Shown in pieces: positions 17,872-25,617 of a stretch of 64,000 nucleotides of DNA (positions are counted from its first letter, which is position 1; each line of letters opens with the position of its first letter). The stretch spans positions 124,001 to 188,000 of the forward strand of contig NZ_CP192600.1 in NCBI RefSeq assembly GCF_050632395.1, in the 5' to 3' direction. The stretch is from JAUYQR01 sp050632395 (lineage in GTDB: Bacteria > Pseudomonadota > Alphaproteobacteria > Rhodobacterales > Rhodobacteraceae). The notes beneath the pieces are model-generated. The model saw nothing but the letters and a program-made list of their open reading frames with translations. It was not told the origin of the DNA and ran no database searches. Made by a program: the position numbers and the translations under genes.

Positions 17872-19215
17872 ATGCTTCGGTCCGTTTCCATTCGCGGCGC
17901 GCTGCTTGTTGGCGCGGCCACTGTCTCCGCCATACCTGCCATCGCGCAGGATGGCGGTCTGCAAATGGTTATCGGGCTTTCGCAGCGGCTTGAGACAGGG
18001 TCGAACTTCGATCTTGATGTTCCAGCCGATGGCACCGAAACGATCAGCACGACGCGCCTAAGCTTTGGGCTGACTGCCGTGACGGAAATAAGCCAGCTGA
18101 CGTTCAACGCCTCGAGCGCCCTGCTGATCGAAGATTCTTTCGATACCGACGGGGTCGAGACCGACATCGGAAACCCCGACCTTTCCTTCGGCTACACTCG
18201 CGAAGTGGCTGATGCGGCGCTTGAAGCGACCGCGCGTTTTCGCAGCGACGATGTCGACGCTTTCGACACCTCCCTCAGCACCGATGAAGAGGCGGGCACG
18301 CTGACCGAGGCAGCCGCCGGCTTCCGCCTCGAAACCGGGCGGACGGCGTCAGTCGGTTTCGAGGTCGGGGCATCTTACGAAGAACAGGATTACGAAGACA
18401 CCGTGGACCCGGATCTGGTCGACAACCAGACCGAGCGCGCCAACGTGGCTGCAATCCTGCGCTTCTCAGAAGTGATGACGGGACGTCTTGGCCTCGACTA
18501 TACGCATACCGAAGAAGACGACGATGCCCAGAGCATCACTGATGATCTGACTGCGACGGCAGGGCTGGAATACATCCTGTCCGAAGGACTGACCTTGGCT
18601 GGATCGCTTGGCTACGCAGATATTGAAGACGAAGAATTCGGCGTGGTCGAAAATATCAGGGGTCCGGTAGGTAGGCTAGGCTTTGTCTACGGCATGACCA
18701 ACGGCACGCTGAACGGTGAACTGGTACTGACCCGGACGGCCGATGAAGATGCGCGCACAACCTTTGCCATCGGTCGCGAACTTGTCCTGCCCGCAGGTAC
18801 GTTTTCGGCACGCATCGGGGCCACCCAGACCGATGAGGCCGGCACTGATCTTATCGGAGCGGTTTTTTGGACGCAGGAGTTGCCCAGCGGTCAGATCGAC
18901 CTGCGTGTCGAACGCTCCGTCAGCTATGACGATGACGACGACGAGGTCGTGGTCGATTCCGTCGCCGCGGTGGACTGGACTATGGACGTGAACGCGCTTT
19001 CTTCAATCGGGATGGATTTCTCCTACGCGATCTCCGACGCTCCGTCCGAGCGGGTCGAAGAGGCTGAGTTCGGAGCGACCTACAACTACTCCCTGACGGC
19101 CGACTGGGGGCTTTCCAGCGGCGTGCGTTACATCGTGCGCGACGATCTGGATGGCCGGGCAGAATCGCCTTCAGTGTTTATGGAAATCAGCAGGGATTTC
19201 GACTTCCTGCCGTAA
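17872..19215 (+). CDS. Outer-membrane beta-barrel protein of the polysaccharide locus
   Basis: A protein of about 447 residues with a signal peptide (ALLVGAATVSAIPAIAQ) followed by regularly alternating hydrophobic and polar strands rich in Asp, Glu and Thr. It ends in ISRDFDFLP, which fits a beta-barrel with a terminal aromatic-rich strand. It resembles the outer-membrane proteins (TIGR03016/EpsL-like) found with exosortase-associated polysaccharide genes. A role as an outer-membrane secretion channel or anchor is inferred. Start choice: SD AAAGGG at 17861-17866 sits 5 bases from ATG 17872; an upstream in-frame GTG at 17866 is less well placed. The acidic strand-loop pattern, such as DDDDDEVVVD, suggests calcium-exposed loops. 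Confidence 0.7.
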   Translation: MLRSVSIRGALLVGAATVSAIPAIAQDGGLQMVIGLSQRLETGSNFDLDVPADGTETISTTRLSFGLTAVTEISQLTFNASSALLIEDSFDTDGVETDIGNPDLSFGYTREVADAALEATARFRSDDVDAFDTSLSTDEEAGTLTEAAAGFRLETGRTASVGFEVGASYEEQDYEDTVDPDLVDNQTERANVAAILRFSEVMTGRLGLDYTHTEEDDDAQSITDDLTATAGLEYILSEGLTLAGSLGYADIEDEEFGVVENIRGPVGRLGFVYGMTNGTLNGELVLTRTADEDARTTFAIGRELVLPAGTFSARIGATQTDEAGTDLIGAVFWTQELPSGQIDLRVERSVSYDDDDDEVVVDSVAAVDWTMDVNALSSIGMDFSYAISDAPSERVEEAEFGATYNYSLTADWGLSSGVRYIVRDDLDGRAESPSVFMEISRDFDFLP

Positions 19216-19233
19216 ATGGCGGTGGCTAATGCG

Positions 19234-19261
19234 TTGCGGGCGGGTGCGATGCACATATACT
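19234..19261 (+). promoter_or_regulatory. dinB promoter, probably giving a leaderless transcript
   Basis: A -35 TTGCGG at 19234-19239, a 16-base spacer and a -10 TATACT at 19256-19261 place the expected transcription start at about 19267-19268, on the dinB ATG at 19268. No Shine-Dalgarno sequence precedes that ATG, which agrees with a leaderless mRNA. Confidence 0.5.
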
Positions 19262-19267
19262 TAGTCC

Positions 19268-20533
19268 ATGCCCGGACTATGCCGCGACTGCCTTAGCTTG
19301 ATCGAGACCGGCGCGCCGGATGTTGTGCGCTGCCCGTCCTGCCGCTCTCCACGCCTGATCATCCACGCCGAACTTGACGCTCTGTCGATTGCGCACATGG
19401 ATTGCGACGCGTTCTACGCCAGCGTTGAAAAGCGTGACAATCCTCACCTGCGTGACCATCCCGTCATTGTTGGCGGCGGCACGCGCGGCGTGGTATCGAC
19501 CTGCTGCTACCTTGCCCGCATCAAGGGTGTGCGGTCCGCAATGCCCATGTTCCAAGCGTTGAAGCTGTGTCCCGAGGCGGTTGTGGTAAAGCCCCGCTTT
19601 GCGGCCTATGTCGAGGCCAGTCGCGCCATTCGCACCATGATGGAACGCCTGACCCCGGCGATAGAGCCGCTGTCGCTTGACGAGGCGTTCCTTGATCTGA
19701 CGGGCACCCAAAGACTGCATGGGGCCACCCCTGCGGTGCTGCTGGCCGGGCTGACGCGCCAGATGGAGACCGAGCTTGGCTTGACCGGCTCCATCGGCCT
19801 GTCGCACAATAAATATCTGGCCAAGATCGCGTCAGACCTCAACAAGCCGCGGGGTTTTTCGGTGATCGGCAAAGCCGAGACCCTCGCGTTTCTGAGGCCA
19901 AAGCCGGTGCGGATCATCTGGGGCGTTGGCACGGCCACGCAGGCCGCGCTGGAGGCGGCGGGCATCCGCACCATCGCCGATCTGTTGCGCTGGGACCTGG
20001 CCGATCTGGTTGCTCGCTTTGGCAGCATGGGCGACCGGCTGTTCCACCTTGCGCGCGGGCAGGACACACGGCGCGTGACCCGTGACGAACGGTTGAAGTC
20101 GATTTCCAAGGAAACCACTTTCTTCGAAGACACCTCGGACCCCGAGCTTCTGGACGGCCACATCTGGCGGCTGGCGGAACAGGTGGCCGACCGCGCAAAG
20201 GCCAAGGCTTTGGCGGGCCGCACCGTCACGCTGAAACTGAAGAAGGGCGACTACCAGCTTGTCACCCGCCGCCACAGCCTGAGCGACCCCACCCAGTTGA
20301 CCGACCGCATCTACCGCGCCGCACGCGAGCTGTTCGACCATGCCGGAACCAACGGCCCATTCCGCCTGATTGGTGTCGGCATCTCGGATCTCGCGCCCGA
20401 AGCGCAGGCTGATCTGTCGGGCGATCTGCTTGACCCCGACGCGCGCAAACGGGCCGCTGCCGAACGGGCGACCGATGCGATCCGCGCCCGATTCGGGGCG
20501 GAGGCGATCATCAGGGGGCGCGCGCTCCGCTAG
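19268..20533 (+). CDS. dinB: DNA polymerase IV (Y-family) with N-terminal zinc-ribbon-like extension
   Basis: A 421-residue translesion polymerase that bypasses damaged template bases with low fidelity. The Y-family core begins at about 40 with IAHMDCDAFYASVE (metal-binding acidic residues), then GVVSTCCYLARIKGVRS, the catalytic SLDEAFLDLTG and IGLSHNKYLAKIASDLNKP. A little-finger domain fills the C-terminal third. Ahead of the core is an extra segment of about 35 residues with Cys5, Cys8, Cys22 and Cys25 in CxxC pairs, a likely zinc ribbon. The C-terminus lacks an obvious QLxLF beta-clamp motif. Convergent with the next gene: the two stop codons abut with no bases between them (CTAGTTA). Confidence 0.93.
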   Translation: MPGLCRDCLSLIETGAPDVVRCPSCRSPRLIIHAELDALSIAHMDCDAFYASVEKRDNPHLRDHPVIVGGGTRGVVSTCCYLARIKGVRSAMPMFQALKLCPEAVVVKPRFAAYVEASRAIRTMMERLTPAIEPLSLDEAFLDLTGTQRLHGATPAVLLAGLTRQMETELGLTGSIGLSHNKYLAKIASDLNKPRGFSVIGKAETLAFLRPKPVRIIWGVGTATQAALEAAGIRTIADLLRWDLADLVARFGSMGDRLFHLARGQDTRRVTRDERLKSISKETTFFEDTSDPELLDGHIWRLAEQVADRAKAKALAGRTVTLKLKKGDYQLVTRRHSLSDPTQLTDRIYRAARELFDHAGTNGPFRLIGVGISDLAPEAQADLSGDLLDPDARKRAAAERATDAIRARFGAEAIIRGRALR

Positions 20534-21391
20534 TTATTCGGCTGCAAGTGGCAGAGCTTGCCGACCGATGCCTGCAAGTTCGGCCACGACGCCGGCCATC
20601 ACCGCGCGAAACGCCTCGAAGCCGGGGGTCGGGATGACCCGCGCCTCGTCCATGTAAAGCGCACGGTCGATTTCGACCTGAATGACATGGCAACCGCGCG
20701 ACGGGCGCCCGTAAGCCTGCGCGATATAGGCCCCGGCAAAGGGCGCGTTGCGCACCACGCGGAACCCGGCGGCGGCAAAGGCCGCCTCGACCTGTTCCAT
20801 CACATCGCGCCCGGCTGCAGCGCCGAACCGGTCGCCCAGCACGACCTCCGGCTTTGGCTGGCCCGGCCGGGCATGCGCTTCGATCGCCTCGTGCGGCATC
20901 GAATGGCAGTCGATCAGCACCGCCTGGCCGAACCCGTTCAGCGACTCGTCGACCAGCGTCTTCAGCATGTGGTGGTAGGGGTGCCAGAAGCGGGTGATCC
21001 GCGACTCGGCCTCGGTCAGCGACAGCTTGCCGCGATAGATCGCCCGCCCACCAGCCACCACGCGGGGAATCACTCCAAGGCCGGACGAGATCCGCGGGTT
21101 GTGGGGCGGGCGCGCGATGCCGTCGATCACCGCTGGGTCAAGCTCATCCGAGGCGCGGTTGAGGTCGATGAAGGCGCGCGGGACGCGCGCCGCCAGCAAC
21201 GGCGCGCCCAGATCGGGGGCCATGTCGAACAGCCGATCGACGAAGGCATCCTCGGAAGAACGGATCGAAAGCCGGTCCAACAGCGCGTTTCTGAGGAAAT
21301 CGGCCGAATACTCGCGTCCGGAGTGCGGCGACGAGAAGATCACTGGTGTGGTCTGGCGCGCCGGGCGGCGCAATTCAAAGGCCTCTGACAA
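20534..21391 (-). CDS. N-formylglutamate amidohydrolase family protein
   Basis: A protein of 285 residues from a TTG start at 21391, chosen because the SD GGAGG lies about 10 bases upstream. The longer frame back to 21544 would run into the tRNA promoter and has no family similarity. Family motifs are SSPHSGREY (residues about 21-29), DLNRASDELDP, IDCHSMPHE and a C-terminal GCHVIQVEIDR. The family hydrolyses N-formylglutamate to formate and glutamate (HutG-type histidine degradation) or related N-formyl amino acids. No other hut gene is near, so its physiological substrate is open. A link to the formyltransferase-bearing NRPS 5 kb away is conceivable but unsupported. Confidence 0.85.
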   Translation of the reverse strand: MSEAFELRRPARQTTPVIFSSPHSGREYSADFLRNALLDRLSIRSSEDAFVDRLFDMAPDLGAPLLAARVPRAFIDLNRASDELDPAVIDGIARPPHNPRISSGLGVIPRVVAGGRAIYRGKLSLTEAESRITRFWHPYHHMLKTLVDESLNGFGQAVLIDCHSMPHEAIEAHARPGQPKPEVVLGDRFGAAAGRDVMEQVEAAFAAAGFRVVRNAPFAGAYIAQAYGRPSRGCHVIQVEIDRALYMDEARVIPTPGFEAFRAVMAGVVAELAGIGRQALPLAAE

Positions 21392-21452
21392 GGCGGGTAA
21401 CCTCCGGACTGTCCGTGAGATATAGCGGGTTTGTCGCAAAAGCCAAAACCTC

Positions 21453-21481
21453 TTGCGGCCCCCGGCGCGGTTCAGTATAGA
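21453..21481 (+). promoter_or_regulatory. Promoter of tRNA-Val
   Basis: A -35 TTGCGG (21453-21458) and a -10 TATAGA (21476-21481) are spaced by 17 bases, with the expected start near 21488. That is about 60 bases before the mature tRNA. The -35 hexamer is the same as the one proposed for dinB. Confidence 0.55.
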
Positions 21482-21546
21482 CCCAGCCGAACGACGCGGT
21501 TCCGCCCGCGTCCTTTTCGTTTTGGGCGGGGAAGCATCGGTCATGT

Positions 21547-21621
21547 GGGCGGTTAGCTCAGCGGTAGAGCACTACGTTGACATCGTAGTGGCCACTGGTT
21601 CGATCCCAGTACCGCCCACCA
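21547..21621 (+). tRNA. tRNA-Val (anticodon GAC), CCA encoded
   Basis: A full cloverleaf can be drawn. The acceptor stem GGGCGGT (21547-21553) pairs with ACCGCCC (21611-21617). The D-arm contains AGCTCAGCGGTAGAGC. The anticodon stem CTACG/CGTAG encloses the loop TTGACAT with anticodon GAC at 21579-21581. The T-arm has GGTTCGATCC. Discriminator A21618 is followed by an encoded CCA. Confidence 0.97.
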
Positions 21622-21627
21622 TTCACC

Positions 21628-21650
21628 GCCCAGCAATGGGCACGTTGTTT
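21628..21650 (+). terminator. Weak hairpin after tRNA-Val
   Basis: GCCCA (21628-21632), loop GCAA, TGGGC (21637-21641), then ACGTTGTTT. The stem is short but has a stable GNRA-type loop and is followed by a T-rich stretch. It may end or process the tRNA transcript before rpmJ. Confidence 0.35.
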
Positions 21651-21688
21651 TCAATCGGCGCAGACGCGCCGCGAACAGGAGAAGCCTC

Positions 21689-21814
21689 ATGAAGGTTGCG
21701 AACTCGCTCCGCTCGCTGAAGACGCGTCATCGCGATTGCCAGGTCGTGCGCCGCAAAGGCCGCGTCTATGTGATCAACAAGACGCAGAAGCGCTACAAGG
21801 CCCGTCAGGGCTGA
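21689..21814 (+). CDS. rpmJ: 50S ribosomal protein L36
   Basis: A 41-residue basic protein, MKVANSLRSLKTRHRDCQ followed by VVRRKGRVYVINKTQKRYKA. It matches the zinc-ligand-poor (YkgO-like, 41-residue) form of L36: only one Cys (Cys17) remains, against the four zinc ligands of the 37-38-residue form. Such forms function in the large ribosomal subunit without zinc. SD AGGAGAAG precedes the ATG by about 6 bases. A strong terminator follows about 25 bases after the stop, so it is a single-gene unit, standing alone as rpmJ often does in this group. Confidence 0.93.
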   Translation: MKVANSLRSLKTRHRDCQVVRRKGRVYVINKTQKRYKARQG

Positions 21815-21837
21815 GGCTTCCAGCAGCGACCAATACA

Positions 21838-21878
21838 AAGGGCCGCACGAGGGAAACCTTGGGCGGCCTTTCCTTTTG
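21838..21878 (+). terminator. Rho-independent terminator of rpmJ
   Basis: GGGCCGC (about 21840-21846) can pair with GCGGCCT (about 21863-21869), and the stem is followed by TTCCTTTT. It lies between rpmJ and the next gene. Confidence 0.65.
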
Positions 21879-21890
21879 ACCAGAGGCCTG

Positions 21891-22502
21891 ATGCACACCA
21901 ACCCCGCCTTCCGCACCGCGACCCGGGACGAAAACCTGGCCTTCGCCCGCCAGCGCGGGTTCGGCATCCTGATGCTCAATGGCGCAGATGGCCCGCTTGC
22001 CTCGCATATCCCTTTCGTGCTGGCCGAGGATGGCATGTTTGCCGAGCTCCATCTGACGCGGTCGAACCCGATCGCACGCGCCGCACACGGCCCGGCGTTG
22101 CTGGCGGTGTCTGGGCCGGACGCCTACATTTCGCCCGACTGGTATGGGCTGGAGGATCAGGTTCCAACGTGGAACTATGTCTCAGTGCACCTGCGCGGCA
22201 CGCTTTCGGAAATGGACATCGACCTGATGAAGGGCCATGTCGATGCGCTGTCGGCGGTGCATGAAAACCGGCTGCTGCCGAAGCAACCCTGGCATTCTGA
22301 CAAGATGTCGGAGGGCACGCTGCCGCGCATGATGCGGATGATCCTGCCGTTCCGGCTGACCATCGGTTCGGTCGAGGGGACGTGGAAGCTCAACCAGAAC
22401 AAGCCAGACGAGGCCCGCGCCAAGGCTGCCGACGCGCTTTCCGCGCAGCCCGATGCGGGTGCGCAGGCGATTGCCGCCCTGATGCGGCGCAAGACTGACT
22501 GA
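21891..22502 (+). CDS. PaiB-like FMN-binding-fold protein
   Basis: A 203-residue protein from ATG 21891 (MHTNPAFRT). It carries the PaiB family signatures GFGILMLNGADGPLASHIPF near the N-terminus, ISPDWYG and QVPTWNYVSVHLRG in the middle, and GSVEGTWKLNQNKPD near the C-terminus. The fold is a split-barrel flavin-binding type. Members are called negative transcriptional regulators after Bacillus PaiB, but a DNA-binding role outside Bacillus is unproven. An open frame extends 15 bases further upstream from a TTG inside the terminator T-run, which is not a credible start. Confidence 0.85.
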   Translation: MHTNPAFRTATRDENLAFARQRGFGILMLNGADGPLASHIPFVLAEDGMFAELHLTRSNPIARAAHGPALLAVSGPDAYISPDWYGLEDQVPTWNYVSVHLRGTLSEMDIDLMKGHVDALSAVHENRLLPKQPWHSDKMSEGTLPRMMRMILPFRLTIGSVEGTWKLNQNKPDEARAKAADALSAQPDAGAQAIAALMRRKTD

Positions 22503-22559
22503 GCGTTTACAGGGCGGCCCCTTGGCCGTAGCATCAGCCTGCCAAACCCGGAGGATGCC

Positions 22560-22865
22560 GTGCCCCTGCCGCTTGCCCCGCTATTGCCCCTTGCGCTGCG
22601 CCTGGGTGTGGTTGCCATAGCCGGTTTCGCAGCACGGCGCCTGGTCGCTGGCCGCCGCCACCCCGGCCGCACCGACCAGCGGATGGAGGATGCCTTCGAC
22701 GATCTTAGCGAGGGTGTCGCCGTGCACCGACCGGCAGATCGCAGCGAACCTGATCTGTCGCAAACCAACGGTGCTGCGCGATTGCGCCGCACCGTCCAGA
22801 TCGCTGGCCACCGCTACGAGGTGGATGCCGCCATCGCTACCCGCTTTCGCATTCGCAAAGGCTGA
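22560..22865 (+). CDS. Small single-span membrane protein, function unknown
   Basis: A 101-residue protein from a GTG start preceded by the SD GGAGG. Residues 4-30 form one hydrophobic segment (PLLPLALRLGVVAIAGFAARRLV) ending in arginines, so the rest is likely cytoplasmic. The remainder is charged and ends in RTVQIAGHRYEVDAAIATRF. No family is recognised. It sits 3 bases upstream of the GST gene, so the two are co-transcribed. Confidence 0.65.
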   Translation: MPLPLAPLLPLALRLGVVAIAGFAARRLVAGRRHPGRTDQRMEDAFDDLSEGVAVHRPADRSEPDLSQTNGAARLRRTVQIAGHRYEVDAAIATRFRIRKG

Positions 22866-22868
22866 CCC

Positions 22869-23477
22869 ATGCACCTGTATTATGCACCCGCCTCGCCGTT
22901 CGTGCGCAAGGTGATGATCCTGCTGCACGAGGCGCAGGCCACCGACCATGTGACGCTGGTGCCCGCTGCCGGAAACCCGCTTGACCCCGGAAGCATGCCC
23001 GTGGCGCAGAACCCGTTGGGCAAGATTCCGGCGCTGGCCCGCGATGACGGCCCGGCGCTCTATGACAGCCGGGTGATCTGCCGGTATCTGGATGATCGCT
23101 TTGGCACCGGGCTTTACCCTGCGGCGCCGCGCTTGTGGGATGTGCTGACACTTGAGGCGACGGCCGATGGCATCGCAGACGCTGCCGTCCTGATGCGCTA
23201 CGAGCAGGTGGTCCGGCCCGAATCCACCCGCTCGCCCGAGTGGATCGACGCACAGTGGGCCAAGGTCGACCGCGCCCTGACGGCGGTAGAGACGCAGTCG
23301 ATGCCGCTTCTTCTGGGGCCGCTGACCATCGCGCAGGTTGCGATGGGTGCGGCGCTGGGTTACCTCGATTTCCGGCAAGCGGACCGGAATTGGCGCGCTG
23401 GCCGTCCCGCGCTTGCCGCATGGTGGGCCACCTTCGCCAAGCGCCCCTCGGTCGTCGCTACAGGGCCGGAAAGCTGA
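22869..23477 (+). CDS. Glutathione S-transferase family protein
   Basis: A 202-residue GST. The N-terminal thioredoxin-fold domain (1 to about 75) has YYAPASPFVRKV, where Ser9 is in the position of the catalytic Ser/Cys, and the glutathione-binding NPLGKIPAL and YDSRVICRYLD motifs. A helical C-terminal domain contains LTIAQVAMGAALGYLDFR. It conjugates glutathione to electrophiles or acts as a thiol reductase; the substrate is not predictable. Confidence 0.88.
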   Translation: MHLYYAPASPFVRKVMILLHEAQATDHVTLVPAAGNPLDPGSMPVAQNPLGKIPALARDDGPALYDSRVICRYLDDRFGTGLYPAAPRLWDVLTLEATADGIADAAVLMRYEQVVRPESTRSPEWIDAQWAKVDRALTAVETQSMPLLLGPLTIAQVAMGAALGYLDFRQADRNWRAGRPALAAWWATFAKRPSVVATGPES

Positions 23478-23680
23478 ACCACAGCTTGCCAGACCGCCCA
23501 AACGCGGCGGATCAGCCACATAGACCTAGCGCGGCCGGAAATCCCGTCACTGCGCCCCTTTGTCCGCTGGACGATCCCCCGCAGCTTGGCTAAAAGCGCG
23601 GCGGTCAGGGGTGTGCGTTCGCATGCCCCCTCGCGATATTTGGCTGTCCGCGCGACGGCCGCTCAAGGGGAGAAGATCTC
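23478..23680. other. Leader region of the cytochrome bc1 operon
   Basis: 203 bp without a gene. It should contain the bc1 promoter, but no hexamer pair stood out. A GC-rich dyad around 23612-23632 (GTGTGCGTTCGCATGCCCCC) may be structural. Confidence 0.4.
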
Positions 23681-24253
23681 GTGTCCCACGCAGACGATCA
23701 CACAGGTACCGGCCAAGGCACTCGCCGGGATTTCCTGTACTACGCGACCGCGGGTGCCGGCGTCGTCGCAACTGGCGCCGCCGTTTGGCCGCTGGTCAAC
23801 CAGATGAACCCATCCGCCGATGTGCAGGCGCTGTCGTCGATCTTCGTCGATGTGTCGGCGGTCGAAGTCGGGACGCAGCTGACCGTCAAGTGGCTGGGCA
23901 AGCCGGTCTTCATCCGCCGCCGCACGCCTGAAGAAATCGAAGCGGGCCGCGGGACCGCGCTGGAAGATCTGCCCGACCAGATTGCAGAAAACGCCAACAA
24001 GCCTGACACTCCCGCCACCGATGAAAACCGCACGCTGGACGAAGCGGGCGAATGGCTGGTGATGATGGGCGTTTGCACCCACCTCGGCTGTGTGCCGCTG
24101 GGCGACGGCTCGGGCGATTTCGGCGGCTGGTTCTGCCCCTGCCACGGGTCGCACTACGATACGGCGGGTCGCATCCGCAAAGGCCCCGCTCCGCGCAACC
24201 TGCCGGTGCCTGTCGCGGCCTTCACTGACGAAACCACCATCAAGCTCGGGTAA
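23681..24253 (+). CDS. petA: Ubiquinol-cytochrome c reductase Rieske iron-sulfur subunit
   Basis: A 190-residue protein from a GTG start. A Tat-type signal anchor (TRRDFLYYATAGAGVVATG, with RR at 15-16) holds it in the membrane, with the [2Fe-2S] head in the periplasm. The cluster ligands lie in CTHLGC (132-137) and CPCHGSHYD (152-160), with the Cys137-Cys154 disulfide. It accepts an electron from ubiquinol at the Qo site and passes it to cytochrome c1. First gene of a tight operon with the other two bc1 subunits. Confidence 0.97.
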   Translation: MSHADDHTGTGQGTRRDFLYYATAGAGVVATGAAVWPLVNQMNPSADVQALSSIFVDVSAVEVGTQLTVKWLGKPVFIRRRTPEEIEAGRGTALEDLPDQIAENANKPDTPATDENRTLDEAGEWLVMMGVCTHLGCVPLGDGSGDFGGWFCPCHGSHYDTAGRIRKGPAPRNLPVPVAAFTDETTIKLG

Positions 24254-24265
24254 GGGAACCAGATC

Positions 24266-25603
24266 ATGGCCGGAATTCCTCACGACCATTACGAACCCAA
24301 GACTGGTGGCCAGCTGTGGTTGCACAAGCGGTTGCCGATCGTCGGGCTGCTTTACGATACGCTGATGCTGCCGACGCCGAAGAACCTGAACTGGATGTGG
24401 ATCTGGGGCATCGTGCTGACCTTCTGTCTGGCACTGCAGATCATCACCGGCATCGTTCTGGTGATGCACTATACCCCGCACGTCGATTACGCCTTTGCGT
24501 CGATCGAACACATCATGCGCAACGTGAATGGCGGCTACATGATCCGCTACCTTCACATGAACGGCGCGTCGCTGTTCTTCTTTGCCGTCTACCTGCACAT
24601 CTTCCGCGGCCTCTACTACGGCAGCTACAAAGCCCCGCGCGAGGTGACGTGGATCATCGGCATGATCATCTACCTTCTGATGATGGCCACGGCGTTCATG
24701 GGCTACGTGCTGCCTTGGGGCCAGATGTCATTCTGGGGTGCCACCGTGATCACCGGCCTCTTTGGCGCCATTCCGGGCATCGGCGCACCGATCCAGACGT
24801 GGCTGCTTGGCGGCCCCGCTGTCGACAACGCCACGCTGAACCGCTTTTTCAGCCTGCACTACCTGCTGCCTTTCGTGATTGCGGCACTTGTGGCGGTGCA
24901 CATCTGGGCCTTCCACACCACCGGCAACAACAACCCAACCGGGGTTGAGGTGCGCCGCGGATCGAAGGAAGAAGCTGCCCGCGATACCGTTCCCTTCTGG
25001 CCCTACTTCGTGCTGAAGGACCTGTTCGCGCTGGCCGTGATACTGGCGGTGTTCTTCGCCATCGTCGGCTTCATGCCGAACTACCTTGGCCACCCCGACA
25101 ACTACATCGAGGCAAATCCGCTTTCGACGCCTGCTCACATCGTGCCGGAATGGTACTTCCTGCCGTTCTACGCGATCCTGCGCGCCTTCACCGGCGATGT
25201 CTGGGTGGTGATCGCGGCTGAATGGGTGACCTTCGGCATCGTTGACGCCAAGTTCTTCGGCGTGCTGGCCATGTTCGGCGCCATCGCTGTGATGGCGCTG
25301 GCACCGTGGCTTGACACTTCGTCGGTGCGGTCGGGCCGTTATCGCCCGATGTTCAAGTGGTGGTTCGCGCTCCTGTGCATCGACTTCGTCGTTCTGATGT
25401 GGTGCGGTGCGATGCCTGCCGAAGAGCCCTATGCCACGATCTCGCTGATCGCCTCGGCTTACTGGTTCGCTTATTTCCTCGTGATCCTGCCGCTGCTTGG
25501 CGTCATCGAAAAGCCGCTGCCGCAGCCTGCGACGATCGAGGAAGATTTCAACGCCCACTACTCCCCGACGACAGGCGGCACCAAGACCGTCGCGGCCGAG
25601 TGA
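24266..25603 (+). CDS. petB: Cytochrome b of the bc1 complex
   Basis: A 445-residue membrane protein, the usual size for alphaproteobacterial full-length cytochrome b with about eight transmembrane helices. Recognisable segments are GIVLVMHYTPHVDYAF, GYMIRYLHMNGAS and LHIFRGLYYGSY. Later come GYVLPWGQMSFWGATVI near the Qo site, LHYLLPFVIAALVAVH with the second pair of haem histidines, and PEWYFLPFYAILRA. It holds haems bL and bH and both quinone sites. It lies 12 bases after the Rieske gene. Confidence 0.97.
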   Translation: MAGIPHDHYEPKTGGQLWLHKRLPIVGLLYDTLMLPTPKNLNWMWIWGIVLTFCLALQIITGIVLVMHYTPHVDYAFASIEHIMRNVNGGYMIRYLHMNGASLFFFAVYLHIFRGLYYGSYKAPREVTWIIGMIIYLLMMATAFMGYVLPWGQMSFWGATVITGLFGAIPGIGAPIQTWLLGGPAVDNATLNRFFSLHYLLPFVIAALVAVHIWAFHTTGNNNPTGVEVRRGSKEEAARDTVPFWPYFVLKDLFALAVILAVFFAIVGFMPNYLGHPDNYIEANPLSTPAHIVPEWYFLPFYAILRAFTGDVWVVIAAEWVTFGIVDAKFFGVLAMFGAIAVMALAPWLDTSSVRSGRYRPMFKWWFALLCIDFVVLMWCGAMPAEEPYATISLIASAYWFAYFLVILPLLGVIEKPLPQPATIEEDFNAHYSPTTGGTKTVAAE

Positions 25604-25617
25604 GAAAGGAACAGGAA

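Noticed and set aside
21392..21544. Long N-terminal extension of the N-formylglutamate amidohydrolase
   Set aside because: It overlaps the tRNA promoter, has no SD, and gives an Arg-rich segment outside the family length.
25357..25617. Upstream extension of the cytochrome c1 frame
   Set aside because: It lies in petB, has no start signal, and the real start with SD and signal peptide is at 25618.
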